This document shows positions 36,894-46,205 of a stretch of 64,000 bases of DNA, piece after piece. The stretch spans positions 186,001 through 250,000 of the forward strand of contig NZ_NADJ01000040.1 of NCBI RefSeq assembly GCF_002196705.1, in the 5' to 3' direction. Made by a program: the position numbers and the translations under genes. The notes beneath the pieces are model-generated. The model searched no databases, was not told the DNA's origin, and saw nothing but the letters and a program-made list of their open reading frames with translations. Numbering within the stretch: position 1 is the stretch's first letter; every line of letters begins with the position of its first letter. Source of the stretch: Desulfosporosinus sp. FKB (GTDB taxonomy: Bacteria > Bacillota > Desulfitobacteriia > Desulfitobacteriales > Desulfitobacteriaceae).

Positions 36894-37682
36894 TTGGCTA
36901 TAGCACCCATTTCCAATACCTATGAGGACTTTATTAAAGCCTTTCACCCTAAAAGCGGACTTGATCTTAAATTTTATAAACAAAACCAAATGCAGCGAAG
37001 AATTCTTAGTTTTATGAACTCCCATGGTTACCCAACGTTTCCTGAGTTCTTCAAAGCCCTCAATTCAGATCAAATTTTATATGACGCTTTTTTCAAACAT
37101 CTGACCATTAATGTCTCTCAGTTTTTTCGCGACGCAAATCAGTGGAAAACTTTGAAAGAGTCCATTATCCCCCAGCTCCTTCAGAGCAAAAGCCCTCTAA
37201 AACTTTGGAGCGCCGGATGTTCGAGCGGGCAAGAGCCTTATTCTCTGGCCATGACCTTGACGGAATACTTTCCGAATAGCAAATTTACAGTCTTAGGTAC
37301 GGATATTGACATTAATGTTTTGAATCAAGCTAAGGAAGGCCTTTATAAACAAAATGATTTTGCAAGTACTCCCCCTGAATTCCTGCAAAAGTATTTTATC
37401 TCAACTGACAAAGGCTATCAAATCAAAGACTCCGTAAAACGATTGGTCACCTTCCAGCACCAGAACCTCCTAACCGATCGTTTTCAATCTGGTTTTGACT
37501 TTATTGCCTGTCGGAATGTCGTTATTTATTTTACAGACGAGGCTAAAGAAATGCTTTATAAAAAGTTCACAGATGCTCTAAAAACAGGAGGAATCCTTTT
37601 TACCGGCAGCACTGAACATCTCTTTGGAATGAAACACCTCGGTTTAAAAGCAGTTTCTTCTTTCTTTTATCAAAAAGAATAA
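36894..37682 (+). CDS. cheR: CheR, chemotaxis protein-glutamate methyltransferase
   Basis: CheR methylates receptor glutamates with S-adenosylmethionine, opposing CheB. The 262-residue protein has the N-terminal helical CheR domain (QMQRRILSFMNSHG), the SAM-binding motif LWSAGCSSGQEPYSLAM, TDIDINVLNQAKEG, and the conserved DFIACRNVVIYF. The start is a TTG at 36894 with AGAGAGAGG upstream. Separated from the main che operon by 25 kb. A terminator follows directly. Confidence 0.95.
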   Translation: MAIAPISNTYEDFIKAFHPKSGLDLKFYKQNQMQRRILSFMNSHGYPTFPEFFKALNSDQILYDAFFKHLTINVSQFFRDANQWKTLKESIIPQLLQSKSPLKLWSAGCSSGQEPYSLAMTLTEYFPNSKFTVLGTDIDINVLNQAKEGLYKQNDFASTPPEFLQKYFISTDKGYQIKDSVKRLVTFQHQNLLTDRFQSGFDFIACRNVVIYFTDEAKEMLYKKFTDALKTGGILFTGSTEHLFGMKHLGLKAVSSFFYQKE

Positions 37683-37687
37683 ATATT

Positions 37688-37738
37688 AAGAGGAGCTATT
37701 CTCATAAAGCCAAGAGAAAAGCTCCTCTTTATTATTTC
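37688..37738 (+). terminator. Rho-independent terminator after cheR
   Basis: Perfect 10-base arms (37688-37697 and 37720-37729, aagaggagct/agctcctctt) enclose a loop that has its own ttctc/gagaa pairing; TATTATTT follows. It lies 5 bases after the cheR stop and may also serve the converging small gene. Confidence 0.85.
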
Positions 37739-37756
37739 ACCTTTAGAAAATTACAT

Positions 37757-37945
37757 TTAAGCAGTAGGACAGATCCTCTCGTATTGCTGGATAAACTCCT
37801 CTAAGGGATAAGTAACACCTTTGCCGTGAACCTCAAGGGATACTTGCTGATCCTTTGGATTATACCCGATAAACTTCATACCTAGTAACTTGGCCATTTT
37901 GGATAACTCGATCCGTGCTCCGCGCCCAAAATCTTTGAATTGCAT
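37757..37945 (-). CDS. Small conserved-looking hypothetical protein
   Basis: A 62-residue soluble protein (MQFKDFGRGARIELSKMAKL at its start) with a short C-terminal ending ERICPTA. I chose the ATG at 37945, 10 bases after AAGGGG; a GTG at 37954 is the alternative. No family recognised; the pattern of beta strands with alternating residues (KFIGYNPKDQQVSLEVHGKG) suggests a compact fold. Alone on the minus strand between cheR and a transporter. Confidence 0.6.
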   Translation of the reverse strand: MQFKDFGRGARIELSKMAKLLGMKFIGYNPKDQQVSLEVHGKGVTYPLEEFIQQYERICPTA

Positions 37946-38150
37946 CCAACACACGCCCCTTTTTTAGTCTAAAGACTTTATAAAAGTTCTAGGGTTTAGA
38001 TTATCTTATCCTATTCATATTTTTCTTGCAACTTTCGTTTTCGACAAAATTTACTCTCTTTCGCCTCGACACAGCTCTTTTTTTCTTAATATCTACACGG
38101 ATCTTCCGTTGTCAGCAGCTTATAACTGTGCTTTAAAGCTCCCTTTATCG

Positions 38151-38534
38151 CTATGTCGCCCACAGGCCTAAAACACTAATACCCGCCAAAATAAGAATAC
38201 TGCCAATAATTTTAGGAAATGAAAGATTTTCATGAAGAACCAATGTGCCATAAAAGATGGCAATTACATACCCGAGAGCAACCAGAGGATAGGCATAACT
38301 TAATTCCCAGCGTGATATCACCACAAGCCATAGAAAAGAGCTTAACCCGAAACACATAAATCCTAAAAAGATAGCCGGGGTAAAAATAATCGCTCCCAGT
38401 TGCCGCCAAATCCCCGTAACTGTAACTTTTCCATAAGTCAGCATGCCTAGGCGAAATAGAAATTGTCCCGTAGCCCCCAGCATAATCGAACCTATGGCCA
38501 CGGCCATTGGAGAAAGTTCTGAATTAAGACCCAT
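38151..38534 (-). CDS. Four-helix EamA/SMR-like membrane protein (ArnE-like)
   Basis: The 127-residue protein has four hydrophobic segments (about residues 10-30, 47-70, 74-95, 105-125) and the half-EamA/small-multidrug-resistance motifs FLWLVVISRWELSYAYPLVA and HENLSFPKIIGSILILAG. This size and motif set match ArnE-type subunits of lipid-linked sugar flippases or SMR-like transporters. The substrate is unknown. No partner subunit lies next to it. Confidence 0.8.
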   Translation of the reverse strand: MGLNSELSPMAVAIGSIMLGATGQFLFRLGMLTYGKVTVTGIWRQLGAIIFTPAIFLGFMCFGLSSFLWLVVISRWELSYAYPLVALGYVIAIFYGTLVLHENLSFPKIIGSILILAGISVLGLWAT

Positions 38535-38613
38535 AAGAAAGAGTACTCCTTGTCTGATTATCCGATTTTTAACCTCAGTTTTCGCACCCGCTCTGAAATT
38601 TATACCTGCTTTC

Positions 38614-38892
38614 TCAGTCGAATTGATTGAATTCTAATCGCCTAATAAAACGGGTTAAATCTTGCATTAAATCGACATACATTGTCTGATTGAAATATTG
38701 TCCTTCTTTATCGAATAAAAGACGGAGGAGTGGCCGAGTCGGCATGTTTAGCGGTATCGCTGCCACAACTCCTATTTCACCAGTATTTAAGGTAACCAGG
38801 GAACCTTCTGGGTAGAGCACCAGGGCTTCCTGGAAGGCTTTAACGAAAAGGGGATTAAAGTCAGTCCCAGAACCGCCAATGATCATCTCCAA
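38614..38892 (-). pseudogene. C-terminal remainder of an HD-GYP protein after an in-frame amber codon
   Basis: This reading continues in the same frame directly after the TAG at 38898-38896 that ends the gene above. ALEMIIGGSGTDFNPLFVKA and YPEGSLVTLNTGEIGVV are the normal distal part of HD-GYP proteins of this layout, so the two pieces are one gene of about 370 codons cut by a single stop. No good ribosome site exists for separate translation; TTG at 38892 and ATG at 38886 are available. Confidence 0.8.
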
Positions 38893-38895
38893 AGC

Positions 38896-39726
38896 CTAGT
38901 ATGGGGGAAGACCTTTACGATAGGGTCTATCAGCCGTGAGAGCTTCATAGACATCTGCCACTGCTACGATCTGGGCATCTTGATAAATCTCCTGGCCCTT
39001 CAAGCCGAAGGGATATCCTCTTCCATTCCAGCGTTCATGATGTTCTTTAATCGTAGCGAGCACTGAAGATATAAGCCGGGCATCTTTCAACATTTCTTCT
39101 CCTAGAAGAGGATGTTGCTTAATAACGTCTCGCTCTTCCTCCGTCAAAATTCCGGGCTTATTTAAAATTTCCTTTGGCACTTGTAATTTCCCTAAGTCAT
39201 GAAGCAGCGCTCCTAAAATCAAGTTCTTAAGCTTATTTTCATTGTAACTCAGCTGTAGTCCTATAATTGCAGACAGCAAAGCCACATTCAGAACATGCGT
39301 ATAGATTCCAAAATCATGTTGTTTATACCTTTCAAGATTAATTCGATTCCCTTCCAAATCCAAAAACGTATCTTTTGTCCGTAATTCTTCCATAATTACG
39401 TTAACCAAAGCAAGCATCTTCTCAATATGCTGAGGCTGTAAGAGTTTGGCCTCATGGTAAATGATCCATAAAGAACCCACAAGTTTTACATAAACGTCCT
39501 TAGAAAATTCCTTAATGGTTTTAGTAGTCTTGATTAACGTTTTTTTTTCACTCCGAGTTTCCATCTTATATACTTCTTGTCGCTTAAGCTTTGCCAAGAC
39601 ATTAGAGGTAATTAAGCTTCCCTTTGCAAGCAATAGCCTACCCCTTGAATCAAATAAGTCCAATGGTGTTCTTTGCTCTTCAATTAATTTAGGACTAATT
39701 TTTTTTAAAACCAGATCCACGGTCAT
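38896..39726 (-). CDS. HD-GYP domain protein, truncated by an amber codon (probable c-di-GMP phosphodiesterase)
   Basis: HD-GYP enzymes hydrolyse cyclic di-GMP, a signal that controls motility. The 276-residue product has an N-terminal region, then the HD domain: HVLNVALLSAIIG, ALLHDLGKLQVPKEIL (HD pair), IKEHHERWNGRGYPFGLKG (GYP) and DVYEALTADRPYRKGL. Translation stops after LPPY at TAG 38898-38896, just where relatives continue with Glu-Ala-Leu-Glu. The catalytic motifs lie before the stop, so a shortened enzyme might still work. Codon context fits a GAG-to-TAG change. Confidence 0.85.
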   Translation of the reverse strand: MTVDLVLKKISPKLIEEQRTPLDLFDSRGRLLLAKGSLITSNVLAKLKRQEVYKMETRSEKKTLIKTTKTIKEFSKDVYVKLVGSLWIIYHEAKLLQPQHIEKMLALVNVIMEELRTKDTFLDLEGNRINLERYKQHDFGIYTHVLNVALLSAIIGLQLSYNENKLKNLILGALLHDLGKLQVPKEILNKPGILTEEERDVIKQHPLLGEEMLKDARLISSVLATIKEHHERWNGRGYPFGLKGQEIYQDAQIVAVADVYEALTADRPYRKGLPPY

Positions 39727-40119
39727 TGATCCCCGCTTTCTTTACCAAAGAGCCAACATTTAATCTAATATCGAATCTTGAAATAAACTAAATTTCCCCA
39801 CATTTGTTATATATGTATATATAATAGGCCAAATTCTCGTATAAACCAACATTTATTTATCAACACATTTCGACTTATTTTTACCTTTCATTCATTCCCT
39901 ATGTTAGTAAAACTCATATTAATCGACTAAGGTTTATAGAGAATTTCTTTACTTTTAATTCATGGATTATTCTAAAAAGAGAAGGGAGAACCAAATCTTT
40001 GATCCTCCCTCTACTAAGCAAATAACTATTTTTCAGGAAATTACGGAACGAAAAAACCCCGGAAAAAACTGAAGGGAAACGGCTATGTATAAATATACAT
40101 GAGCAGTTTCCCATAAGCA
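39727..40119. other. Intergenic region between HD-GYP gene and RNase P RNA
   Basis: AT-rich DNA without a credible gene. Contains a weak hairpin near 39983-40010 (agggag/ctccct) and, at its right end, the RNase P terminator. The promoter for the minus-strand HD-GYP gene is expected here but not clear. Confidence 0.5.
40056..40113 (-). terminator. Terminator of RNase P RNA
   Basis: On the minus strand GGGAAAC and GTTTCCC (about 40112 and 40075) pair, with an inner pairing tatgtata/tatacat, followed by TTCAGTTTTTTCC and a second T-run. It lies directly after the rnpB 3' end. Confidence 0.8.
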
Positions 40120-40490
40120 TGGCGAAGTGAACCTATAAGCCGAGTTCTGTCTCTCCTTGCGGAGGTGATGATCATCTATCTCGAACTGCCGTTACCGACA
40201 GCCTCCAGCGACCTTACCCGGGAACAAAAACGGGCCGTTCATCGTTCCCCTATTCGGTCTTGCTCCAGGTGGGGTTTACATGGCCAGCCAGTCACCTGAC
40301 TGCCGGTGAGCTCTTACCTCGCCTTTCCACCCTTACCCATCCATCAAGAATGGGCGGTATATCTCTGTTGCACTTTCCTTGGGGTTCCCCCCACTGGGCG
40401 TTACCCAGCACCTTGCCCTATGGAGCTCGGACTTTCCTCAGGAGCGACTTTTCAGTCCCTGCTCCCGCGATCATCTAGTTTACTTCGCTC
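40120..40490 (-). ncRNA. rnpB: RNase P RNA (rnpB)
   Basis: The catalytic RNA that trims tRNA 5' ends. Read on the minus strand it contains the universal segments GAGGAAAGTCCGAGCTCC, ACAGAGATATACCGCC, GGTAAGGGTGGAAAGGCGAG and, near the 3' end, AGACAGAACTCGGCTTATAG. The ends pair as P1 (40488-40478 with 40132-40122, one mismatch). About 370 bases with the long L-shaped folding order of type A RNAs. Small open readings across it are chance. Confidence 0.96.
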
Positions 40491-40509
40491 AATTATCTTA
40501 CTAAAAAAA

Positions 40510-40671
40510 TCAGTTTTGGTCAAATGGAGAGTTTTGGTTCTTTTCCATTTCTTCCATCTCGTCATCAATGTCCATTAGGGCTGCTAACCATTTTGCCCGA
40601 TTTGCATTATCTTCTTTAAAATTTGTTAAAACCTTTTCGCGTTCCATACGGAGAACTTCTGCTCGATTCAT
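40510..40671 (-). CDS. 53-residue acidic small protein
   Basis: ATG at 40671 with GAAGGAG 11 bases upstream; stop TGA at 40512-40510. The product starts MNRAEVLRMEREKVLTNF and ends NQNSPFDQN. It is soluble, helical and acidic in its second half (MDIDDEMEEMEKN). No family recognised. The good ribosome site, codon pattern and clean frame support a real gene although it is very short. It lies directly upstream of rnpB on the same strand. Confidence 0.6.
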   Translation of the reverse strand: MNRAEVLRMEREKVLTNFKEDNANRAKWLAALMDIDDEMEEMEKNQNSPFDQN

Positions 40672-40892
40672 GATGCTCTCAACTCCTTCAGTTATTTTTA
40701 CTAAAAATTTCTAGACCAAAAACAATTCCAAATTAGTGGTTATATTTTGGTCTTAATTTTATTTTCTGATTATTTTCTATATACCTACAATACATGATTC
40801 GTCATTCAGTGTCAAGTATTAATTATCACTTTCACAAATTTTTTTAATTAATTCTTAACTACAATTCATTTTTATAGCTGGAACTTTCGCTA

Positions 40893-40928
40893 ACAAAATA
40901 TCCCCCCAGCCTAGAGCCAAGGGGATGC
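40893..40928 (-). terminator. Terminator overlapping the nif3-like stop codon
   Basis: On the minus strand GCATCCCC pairs with GGGGGGAT around a short loop that contains the TAG stop (40913-40911), followed by ATTTTGTT. It would end the dnaG-rpoD-trmK-nif3 transcription unit. Confidence 0.7.
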
Positions 40929-41741
40929 ATTTTTTGAACTAACTTTAAATTCTATACCTTGCAGTGACCTTTCAGAAGTAAGGTAATAGTATAATGCCTG
41001 AAGCATAGGTGCCTCACTTAGAAAATGGCCAAGATCACCTACAGCCATTCCCCCTTCAAGGGCATCAAGTACCGCATGATGATCAACGTCTCCTGTGATA
41101 AGTAAGTCCGCACCTTTAAATAGTGCTTTCGGCACAAACCGGCCTCCGCTGCCATTGACAATCGCCACTTTGCGTATGTCTTTTTTTAGTGACCCGGCTA
41201 AGCGTACGCCTGTCAAATTATAAGGGTGGGCATAACTATTTGACTGCAGCAAACGTTCCAAAAAGTTCTGCCATACAGCCTCTAATGGTTCCGGGCGCTC
41301 CAAGTAACCAATAACACCATACCCGCGAAGTTCCTCCGTACTATTATAACTTTGCTCTTCAAGAAGCTTTAGTTCTTTTAAGCCTAAAATCTCTCCTAAT
41401 GTTATGCTGGATGACAGCCTCGACTGATCAAGATTTGTATGTGCCGCATAGTATCCGATCTGATAATTGAACAATGTCAAGGGAATCTTTGCCGCAGGAT
41501 TATCCGATCTCAAATTTTTCAATGGCCGAAACATAATCGGATGATGGGCGACAATGAGTTGTGCCCCAAAGTCTTTAGCCTCCTCGATGACCTCTAAAGT
41601 TCCGTCTAAAGCAATCAAAATGCGCTCAACGGGCGTAGAGCCAGATCCGACTAACAGACCAACATTGTCCCACTCTTCAGCCCAATATTTTGGGGCAAGT
41701 TTTTCAATATGTTGCGCTACAAGGCCTATCGATACTGCCAT
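40911..41741 (-). CDS. Nif3-like dinuclear metal centre protein (DUF34)
   Basis: The 276-residue protein has the Nif3/YqfO hallmarks: EWDNVGLLVGS, ALDGTLEVIEEAKDFGAQLI, VAHHPIMFRPLK, AAHTNLDQ, NGSGGRF, ADLLITGDVDHHAVLDA and DLGHFLSE, including the histidines and acids that hold two metal ions. Family members form hexameric rings; the biochemical role is still uncertain, with a suggested GTP cyclohydrolase link. It overlaps trmK by 16 bases, as in many Firmicutes. Confidence 0.92.
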   Translation of the reverse strand: MAVSIGLVAQHIEKLAPKYWAEEWDNVGLLVGSGSTPVERILIALDGTLEVIEEAKDFGAQLIVAHHPIMFRPLKNLRSDNPAAKIPLTLFNYQIGYYAAHTNLDQSRLSSSITLGEILGLKELKLLEEQSYNSTEELRGYGVIGYLERPEPLEAVWQNFLERLLQSNSYAHPYNLTGVRLAGSLKKDIRKVAIVNGSGGRFVPKALFKGADLLITGDVDHHAVLDALEGGMAVGDLGHFLSEAPMLQALYYYLTSERSLQGIEFKVSSKNASPWL

Positions 41742-42526
41742 TTTTTGATTCCCTCCACCAAGACCAACTCCTCAGATACGTCTCTGATTTTTTCCAGGGT
41801 TTCCGATTTATTGGATTGCTTCATCTGTTCTAAGCGTCGTCTAAGCATCTCGCTGTAATCATCCAGATATTCTCTCAGAAGGTCTGTAGGTTGCTCTAAA
41901 ATCAACGGGCCAAAATACCAGACTAGCTTGTCAACGATCATTGAATACCCCAAAAACTTGTTATCCTCTTGTTTTGGAGGGCTTAATCGTTGAAGCCAGA
42001 CCTCCTTTTGTAAGGATAATTCAGCCATAGTTTGGCCTTCATCTCGAGAAAAGGCCATAACTGTATAGATGCGCCCGTCTTCTTTTACCAATTGTTCTGT
42101 TTTTAAGCGCCACCCACAGTCTAATAAAGACAAGCGTAACGTTCTTTCCCCTCCTTGAGGCTGAACAATTAAATGAGTTACTGCTTGCAATACATCCGGT
42201 CGAGCAGCAAAGATCTCTAACATAGTCTTTCCGCCCATCCCGGCAAGGGTTAAGACATTCACTTCCCCCACTGCCAGAGGCTTCAGTCCGTCGCCCATCC
42301 TGACATCAATAACCCGTTCTAATTGCCTCATTTTAACCGCTGCTAAGGCGGATTTAAAGGGCCCTTCATGAACATCAACGGCAACTGCCTTGGCGATTTT
42401 CTGGGCTTCTACAAGAGTAATTGGTAAATAAGCATGATCTGTCCCAATATCGCCAAGTCTGGCGTCCAAAGGAACCAGGGATGCAACCAACTGAAGGCGT
42501 GGACCCAATGTCATCGAAAAGGTCAT
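41726..42526 (-). CDS. trmK: TrmK, tRNA (adenine22-N1)-methyltransferase
   Basis: TrmK methylates A22 of several tRNAs with S-adenosylmethionine. The 266-residue protein has RLGDIGTDHAYLPITLV (SAM motif I), AVDVHEGPFKSA, and the family motif LTLAGMGGKTMLEIF, plus LIVQPQGGERTLRLSL. The C-terminal 80 residues are a coiled coil. It lies next to nif3 and near rpoD-dnaG, the usual Firmicute setting. Confidence 0.93.
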   Translation of the reverse strand: MTFSMTLGPRLQLVASLVPLDARLGDIGTDHAYLPITLVEAQKIAKAVAVDVHEGPFKSALAAVKMRQLERVIDVRMGDGLKPLAVGEVNVLTLAGMGGKTMLEIFAARPDVLQAVTHLIVQPQGGERTLRLSLLDCGWRLKTEQLVKEDGRIYTVMAFSRDEGQTMAELSLQKEVWLQRLSPPKQEDNKFLGYSMIVDKLVWYFGPLILEQPTDLLREYLDDYSEMLRRRLEQMKQSNKSETLEKIRDVSEELVLVEGIKKWQYR

Positions 42527-42664
42527 AGGTCACCTCGTAATATAATAATTCCTTCTTCGAAATTTAATTATAAAGTATTATAACCAAATACGCGCATGAG
42601 AAACAATAGGATCAAATCAAAAATGGACTCCGGCATAGTTGCCACAGTCCATCATTTGCGTCAT

Positions 42665-42739
42665 TGGTGGGCGATATTGGTCTCGAACCAATGACCTCAT
42701 CCGTGTGAAGGATGCGCTCTACCGCTGAGCTAATCGCCC
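42665..42739 (-). tRNA. tRNA-Val (anticodon CAC)
   Basis: 75 bases with encoded CCA. Acceptor GGGCGAT pairs with ATCGCCC; D-arm TAGCTCAGCGGTAGAGC; anticodon loop TTCACAC gives CAC; T-loop GGTTCGAGACC. Last of three tRNAs on the strand. Confidence 0.95.
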
Positions 42740-42823
42740 GAATCGATATTCGATATTCGAGTTTGTGGTTCGATCCATTCAAACAAGAACTTTGCGCTTC
42801 ACATTATTAATCTTATTCACCGT

Positions 42824-42856
42824 TCGAACTACGAACCTCGTATCTCGAACTACGAA
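42824..42856. repeat. Direct repeat in tRNA spacer
   Basis: TCGAACTACGAA occurs at 42824-42835 and again at 42845-42856. Nearby (42741-42762) another short iteration of atattcg occurs. The spacer between the Val and CAT tRNAs thus looks like a patch of slipped or duplicated short words. Confidence 0.6.
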
Positions 42857-42858
42857 TG

Positions 42859-42933
42859 TGGTGGGCCCACTAGGATTCGAACCTAGGACCAACCCGTTAT
42901 GAGCGGGGGGCTCTACCGCTGAGCTATGGGCCC
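42859..42933 (-). tRNA. tRNA with CAT anticodon (Ile2-like, or elongator Met)
   Basis: 75 bases with encoded CCA. Acceptor GGGCCCA/TGGGCCC; anticodon loop CTCATAA. The loop and following TTGGTC resemble isoleucine-2 tRNAs, whose C34 is changed to lysidine, more than elongator Met; the assignment needs the tilS identity set. The bottom pair of the anticodon stem looks mismatched. Confidence 0.85.
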
Positions 42934-42951
42934 GAAAAGGGAAAAATAAAT

Positions 42952-43026
42952 TGGCTCCCCGAGTAGGACTCGAACCTACAACCTACCGGTTAACAGCCGG
43001 TTGCTCCACCATTGAGCTATCGAGGA
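42952..43026 (-). tRNA. tRNA-Asn (anticodon GTT)
   Basis: 75 bases with encoded CCA. Acceptor TCCTCGA pairs with TCGGGGA; anticodon stem ACCGG/CCGGT with loop CTGTTAA; T-arm GTAGGTTCGAGTCCTAC. First of three tRNAs, about 120 bases after rpoD. Confidence 0.94.
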
Positions 43027-43147
43027 ATGCCCTTTGCACGCATTATTATAGTTAATCTATCCCAAATAGTCAAGCCTTTATCTCAAAAATCTTAAATCTT
43101 GTTACTATTTAATTTAGCCTATTTAATTTAACTTCGGCAATTACCCC

Positions 43148-44335
43148 TTACTCCAAGTAATCTTTCAGCTTCTTGCTTCGGCTCGGATGACGCAATTTCC
43201 TTAAAGCCTTGGCCTCAATTTGCCGAATTCGTTCACGAGTTACGCCAAATTCCTGCCCGACTTCTTCCAGGGTACGGGTCCTGCCATCATCAAGTCCAAA
43301 ACGAAGCCTAAGGACCTTCTCCTCACGTGGCGTCAGCGTTTCCAAAACTTCCTCCAATTGCTCTTTTAAGAGAATGAACGAGGCTGCCTCAGCTGGAGCA
43401 GGAGCATCATCATCGGGAATAAAATCTCCCAAGTGAGAGTCTTCTTCTTCCCCAATGGGAGTCTCTAAAGAGACCGGTTCTTGAGCAATTTTCATGATTT
43501 CCCGCACACGTTCAACAGGAATATCCATCACTTTGGCAATTTCTTCGGGAGCAGGTTCACGTCCCAGCTCTTGTAAGAGCTGCCTGGAAACCCGGATAAG
43601 TTTGTTAATCGTTTCAACCATGTGCACAGGAATCCGAATCGTACGGGCCTGATCGGCAATAGCGCGTGTGATAGCTTGGCGAATCCACCAAGTTGCATAG
43701 GTACTGAACTTGTACCCCTTGGTATAGTCGAATTTTTCTACGGCCTTGATTAATCCCAGATTGCCTTCCTGGATTAAATCCAAGAAGAGCATACCTCGGC
43801 CAACATATCGTTTAGCAATGCTAACTACCAGCCGTAAATTAGCCTCAGCAAGACGACGCTTTGATTCTTCATCTCCCGCCTCCATGCCTTTCGCTAGCTC
43901 AATCTCATCTTCAGCCGATAAAAGAGGCACCCGGCCAATCTCTTTCAAATACATTCGGACAGGATCATCAATCCCTACCCCTTCCGGTACGGAAAGATCT
44001 ACTTCTGTCTCCTCTTCGATATCATCCGGATCATCCACGAGATCATCATCATCGTCAGCTTTGCCCTTTTTTAAGACTTCCTGTTCAACATCCTCAGGCC
44101 CAGGCACAACGTCTATTCCCATTTGAGCAAGTTGTTGGTAAATATCATCAATTTGATCCGCAGAAAGCTCAATTCCTTGAAGAGCGTCCATAATCTCTCT
44201 ATAGGTTAGGGAACCTTTCTTTTTGCCATTCTGTATAAGAGCCTGAACGTTGTCCATTTGCTGCTCTTGTTTCAATTGTCCCCCGTCCTCCTTAGGATCT
44301 TTCATTTGAGTGCCTTTAACCTTACTATTTGCCAC
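43148..44335 (-). CDS. rpoD: RpoD, primary sigma factor (sigma-A)
   Basis: Main housekeeping sigma factor. The 395-residue protein has region 1.1, an acidic stretch ([20 protein letters not shown]), region 1.2 ([18 protein letters not shown]), region 2 ([57 protein letters not shown]), region 3 and region 4 ([36 protein letters not shown]). GTG at 44335 overlaps the dnaG end; an ATG at 44305 with AAAGG 7 bases before it is an alternative. Confidence 0.97.
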   Translation of the reverse strand: MANSKVKGTQMKDPKEDGGQLKQEQQMDNVQALIQNGKKKGSLTYREIMDALQGIELSADQIDDIYQQLAQMGIDVVPGPEDVEQEVLKKGKADDDDDLVDDPDDIEEETEVDLSVPEGVGIDDPVRMYLKEIGRVPLLSAEDEIELAKGMEAGDEESKRRLAEANLRLVVSIAKRYVGRGMLFLDLIQEGNLGLIKAVEKFDYTKGYKFSTYATWWIRQAITRAIADQARTIRIPVHMVETINKLIRVSRQLLQELGREPAPEEIAKVMDIPVERVREIMKIAQEPVSLETPIGEEEDSHLGDFIPDDDAPAPAEAASFILLKEQLEEVLETLTPREEKVLRLRFGLDDGRTRTLEEVGQEFGVTRERIRQIEAKALRKLRHPSRSKKLKDYLE

Positions 44336-46205
44336 GTTTCAACCGCTCTCCTATCTCTTTCAACAGAGCCATGGCACCAGCCATGTCACCGGATTTTTCT
44401 AAGGCAACCATACGAGCCTGAAGATCTTCAACTGTATCCTCTGTTTGAGCAGAGAGAATACCTTGAATACAATCTTCAAGCAGCCGCTCAGTTTGGGATG
44501 TATCTAACTCTTCCAGGAGTAGGCTTGCCAAACGACTTTGAACCGTTTCATTGCTTCGGTTAGGTAAACTGCCTTCCTGATCGAGATAATCAAAAATTTG
44601 TTGATGCGTGGAAACTCTCCAGAAGGAGGTTCCTAATTGCTCCTTAATTTTTTTTGTTAAGGAGATATCTTCTAATAACAAGCGCAAAAGTGTCCGTTCC
44701 GCTCTATATACCCCCAGATCAACGGTTGGCTGAGGGGCTTCCGGATCACTCTTACATATAATGGCATTACTAATATTATCCCTATTTTTCTCAGAACTAA
44801 TCGGATTTTGTGGAGAATATTCACCAGAACGTTCTTTTTTACTATTTTTCTGTTCCAGGCTTTTAATCTCACGCTGTACAGCTTCTAATGTCAGCCCTAG
44901 CTCTAAACTTAAGAACCGTTCGTACCCTTCTCTCTCAACTGGACTGACCACCTTAAGGACATCAGGAGCGAGCTTATGCACTAGCTCGGCTTTCTCTAAA
45001 ATGTTCTGAGGAGGTTGGTTTTGAGTCAATGTTTGATATTTGAACTCAACATATGTCACTGCCTGTTTAACAAGTTTGTCAAAATCTTCGCGGCTGTGAT
45101 TTTTCAAAAACTCATCGGGATCTTTTGCTCCTTTCAAGGTTACGACCTCAACCTGAAGTCCTGTATTGCGAAGGATCTCTCCTCCGCGTATGGCAGCATT
45201 GAGGCCAGCATCATCAGAGTCATACAGAAGAACGACGCGCCCAGTATACCTTTTTAAGAGGTTAGCCTGTTCCCGTGTTAAAGCAGTTCCTAAGGATGCT
45301 ACGGCATTAGGATATCCTGCATTCTGAAGCGCAATAACATCCATATAACCCTCAGCCAAAAGGGCATAACCTTCTTCCCGAATTCCTTGATGAGCTCGAT
45401 GCATTCCGTAAAGATGATGCCTCTTATTAAAAAAGGTTGTTTCTGGAGAGTTTAAATACTTAGGAACAGAATCATCTAAAACGCGTCCGCCGAAAGCAAT
45501 TGGTATATTGCGGTGATCAAGAATGCTAAATAGTACTCGATTGCGAAAACGATCGTAAAATTTTCTTCCATCCTTGCCTGGCTTTCCTCTTTCCAAGGCT
45601 AACCCAGCTTCGGCAATTTCCTGAGGCTGTACTCCGCGTGTTTGCATATACTCAAGTAAACCGTCCCACCGCTCCGGAGCATACCCTAAACGGAACTTAT
45701 TCATTGTCTCGGAATCTATACCGCGCTTTTTAAAATAACTTCGTCCGGGCTCCCCTTCGGGTGACTTTAACAGGAGATCATGATAGTAGTTGGCTGCCCA
45801 TTCATTAATTTCTTCAACGCGTCGTCGGAGCCGAGCTTTTTCTCGCTCTTGAGTCGACATTTCTTTTTCTGGGAGCACAACACCGCACCTCTGTGCTAAC
45901 CTTTGAACGCTTTCAATAAACGTCCAATTTTCCTTTTTCATAAGAAAAGAGAAAACATTTCCCCCCGTATGGCAACCGAAACAATAAAACATTTGTTTTT
46001 CGGGAGTCACCGTAAAACTTGGTGTTTTCTCAGCATGAAATGGGCAAAGGCCTAAGAAATTTTTACCCTTGCGCTGTAAGCTGACATATTCAGATATGAC
46101 CTCAACGATTTCAGTACGCATACGCACTTCTTCGATAACTTCGTCTGGAATTAATTCCTCATGACCCCTATTTTCCACGTTCTTCGCCCTTCGATTTGCT
46201 CTCAC
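44325..46205 (-). CDS. dnaG: DnaG, DNA primase
   Basis: Primase makes RNA primers for replication. The 626-residue protein has the CHC2 zinc finger (C54, H57, C75, C78; [11 protein letters not shown] and [10 protein letters not shown]), the catalytic core with the Toprim motifs ([16 protein letters not shown] and LLYDSDDAG), and a C-terminal helicase-binding domain. The middle insertion (about 430-470) is low in complexity. Overlaps rpoD by 11 bases. Confidence 0.97.
   Translation of the reverse strand: MRANRRAKNVENRGHEELIPDEVIEEVRMRTEIVEVISEYVSLQRKGKNFLGLCPFHAEKTPSFTVTPEKQMFYCFGCHTGGNVFSFLMKKENWTFIESVQRLAQRCGVVLPEKEMSTQEREKARLRRRVEEINEWAANYYHDLLLKSPEGEPGRSYFKKRGIDSETMNKFRLGYAPERWDGLLEYMQTRGVQPQEIAEAGLALERGKPGKDGRKFYDRFRNRVLFSILDHRNIPIAFGGRVLDDSVPKYLNSPETTFFNKRHHLYGMHRAHQGIREEGYALLAEGYMDVIALQNAGYPNAVASLGTALTREQANLLKRYTGRVVLLYDSDDAGLNAAIRGGEILRNTGLQVEVVTLKGAKDPDEFLKNHSREDFDKLVKQAVTYVEFKYQTLTQNQPPQNILEKAELVHKLAPDVLKVVSPVEREGYERFLSLELGLTLEAVQREIKSLEQKNSKKERSGEYSPQNPISSEKNRDNISNAIICKSDPEAPQPTVDLGVYRAERTLLRLLLEDISLTKKIKEQLGTSFWRVSTHQQIFDYLDQEGSLPNRSNETVQSRLASLLLEELDTSQTERLLEDCIQGILSAQTEDTVEDLQARMVALEKSGDMAGAMALLKEIGERLKRGK

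Noticed and set aside
38896-38898. Amber codon read as pyrrolysine in the HD-GYP gene
   Set aside because: No pyl genes in the window, TAG is a normal stop for several neighbours, and a Glu-to-amber change explains it more simply. Kept only as a minor alternative.
39914-40120. Minus-strand 68-codon reading
   Set aside because: Covers the RNase P terminator and has no ribosome site or family pattern.
40260-40578. Open readings of 72 and 90 codons on the plus strand
   Set aside because: They lie across RNase P RNA on its opposite strand and are due to the GC-rich structured sequence.
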